This document shows, in pieces, positions 63,016 through 64,000 of a stretch of 64,000 nucleotides of DNA (positions are counted from its first letter, which is position 1; the number at the start of each line of letters is the position of its first letter). Origin of the DNA: Nitrospirota bacterium (lineage in GTDB: Bacteria; Nitrospirota; JACRHL01). Under the pieces are notes generated by a model. It was not told the DNA's origin and made no database searches. It worked only from the letters and a program-made list of their open reading frames with translations. A program made the translations under genes and the position numbers. The DNA is taken from positions 1-64,000 of the forward strand of contig JAOUMB010000011.1 in the NCBI GenBank assembly GCA_029881725.1. The letters are read 5' to 3'.

Positions 63016-64000
63016 GTGCGGCTCCCAAAATAGTCGTCAAGCTCCTTCGCCACCATGGCGTAATTCACACTGGTGTTATACCGCATGATGGCAAAGAAGT
63101 TGGTGAAGATCACAAAATAGCGGGTGCTCCCATCCGCCTCGTCGTAGGAGACCACAGCCACCTTGTCGGAGGGGTCCACCGGGGCGAACTCGGATGCGTT
63201 GATCCCCGCCTGTTGCAGTTCCCTCAACTTCAGTTTTTCTTTGTGACCACCGTCGAAGCGTGCCGCCTGCTCAGGGGTGAGATTCACCTCCACCGCCAGC
63301 GGCTCACCGTTTTTCCAACCGTGCCGCTTCAGATAATTACCGATGCTGCCCGCCACATCCGCGTGGTTTTTCCAGATGTCGCGCCGCCCGTCCGCATCGA
63401 AATCCACCGCATAGGCACGAAACGAACTGGGCATGAACTGAGGCATGCCCAGCGCCCCGGCATAGGAGCCGTCAAAGTCAAACGGATCGGCTCCCTCCTC
63501 GCGGCACAGCAGTAGAAACTCGATCAGTTCCTTGCGGAAGAAGGCGCGGCGGCTGGGGTACAGGGCAAAGGCTGAGTTCAGCGCGTCAAAGGCGTGGTAA
63601 CCGCCCTTAACACTGCCGAATTTGGTTTCGATGCCCATGATGGCAGCCACCGCAGTGGCCTCCACCCCAGTGCGGCGCTCCACCTCGGCGAGCATTTCGG
63701 CGTGCTCGTGCAAATATCGGCGTCCCAGCTTCTGCACCCTGTCGGAAATGAACAGACCACGGTAGACGTGATACGGCTTTGCTTCTGCCGGTCGGTCGAA
63801 GTAAACCGGAATCTTGCCGTGCAGGGTCACGTGCCGGAACCACTTCCACAGCTGGGAGCGATCAAAGCCGTGCTTGGTGGCTAGTTCGTCGATCAATTCA
63901 GTGTATTCAGGATGTTGCAGATATTCGCCAATATCGGGGTTGACGATTTTTTCGTCCTTTCCAGCCCACGCCGGAACGGACACCACCAACGTAATCAGGG
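63012..64000 (-). CDS. mltB: Lytic murein transglycosylase B (MltB-like), 5' end beyond window
   Basis: This is a periplasmic peptidoglycan lytic transglycosylase of the SLT_2/MltB family. Seen: the end of a signal peptide (LITLVVSVPAWAG) continuing off the right edge, AIMGIETKFGSVKGGYHAFD with the catalytic Glu, AGALGMPQFMPSSFRAYAVD, WKNHADVAGSIGNYLKRHGW, and a C-terminal NFFAIMRYNTSVNYAMVAKE. About 325 residues are visible; only part of the signal peptide is missing. It is the upstream gene of the thrB-lipoprotein run. Confidence 0.93.
   Translation of the reverse strand, partial: LITLVVSVPAWAGKDEKIVNPDIGEYLQHPEYTELIDELATKHGFDRSQLWKWFRHVTLHGKIPVYFDRPAEAKPYHVYRGLFISDRVQKLGRRYLHEHAEMLAEVERRTGVEATAVAAIMGIETKFGSVKGGYHAFDALNSAFALYPSRRAFFRKELIEFLLLCREEGADPFDFDGSYAGALGMPQFMPSSFRAYAVDFDADGRRDIWKNHADVAGSIGNYLKRHGWKNGEPLAVEVNLTPEQAARFDGGHKEKLKLRELQQAGINASEFAPVDPSDKVAVVSYDEADGSTRYFVIFTNFFAIMRYNTSVNYAMVAKELDDYFGSRT

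Overview
The window is a GC-rich chromosomal segment of a Gram-negative bacterium. It encodes lipoproteins, LysM and MltB-type murein hydrolases, a TolC-type outer-membrane channel, periplasmic c-type cytochromes and IHF. These suggest a Pseudomonadota-like organism, and ClpC with a UVR-type linker hints at a deep-branching class rather than a classical gamma-proteobacterium. The taxonomic reading is inference only.

Region 1 (1-14,992) is accessory DNA ending at a tRNA-Phe gene. From the tRNA leftward it holds a P4-type tyrosine integrase with a strong inverted/direct repeat cluster at its start, an unknown protein translationally coupled to the integrase, an AlpA regulator, a large primase/ATPase replication protein, a small Cys-containing protein, a Fic adenylyltransferase under a dense operator array, and a BREX phage-defence operon (brxA-brxB-brxC-pglX). 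The BREX operon looks damaged in two places. brxC has an in-frame TAA 56 codons before its natural end, and pglX is cut by the end of an insertion sequence whose transposase tail lies at the left edge. pglZ and brxL are not visible and, if present, lie beyond the left edge.

Region 2 (15,000-28,700) is core information-processing and proteostasis DNA: rimP-nusA-infB-rbfA-truB-rpsO-pnp, then an M16 zinc protease, clpC and an SH3b secreted protein. Region 3 (28,700-43,260) carries a leftward cluster pckA-EVE-membrane protein-glgP-pilZ and a rightward ispD-ispF-cysE group. It then has a lipoprotein and malic enzyme (leftward) and ispG, proS and rnc (rightward). Three steps of the MEP isoprenoid pathway are therefore close together.

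Region 4 (43,300-50,650) has a tandem-GAF sensor behind a sigma54-like site, followed by a 1.67-kb gene-free stretch with degenerate direct repeats. Then come rpsA, sppA and an IHF/HU gene, with convergent hisS. Region 5 (50,700-53,505) is a compact five-gene periplasmic redox operon: monoheme lipoprotein, TlpA-like, DsbA-like, DUF1573-diheme fusion and a YtkA-like Met-rich protein. It is the best candidate for an uncharacterised functional unit. Region 6 (53,500-64,000) holds an SDR-type protein, radC, mltD, a tolC-like gene and a leftward run mltB-thrB-lipoprotein-TPR lipoprotein-nadK-diheme peroxidase. mltB runs off the right edge.

Several genes (brxA, ispG, the monoheme lipoprotein) have a -10-like box only 7-8 nt before the start codon, which is the geometry of leaderless mRNAs.
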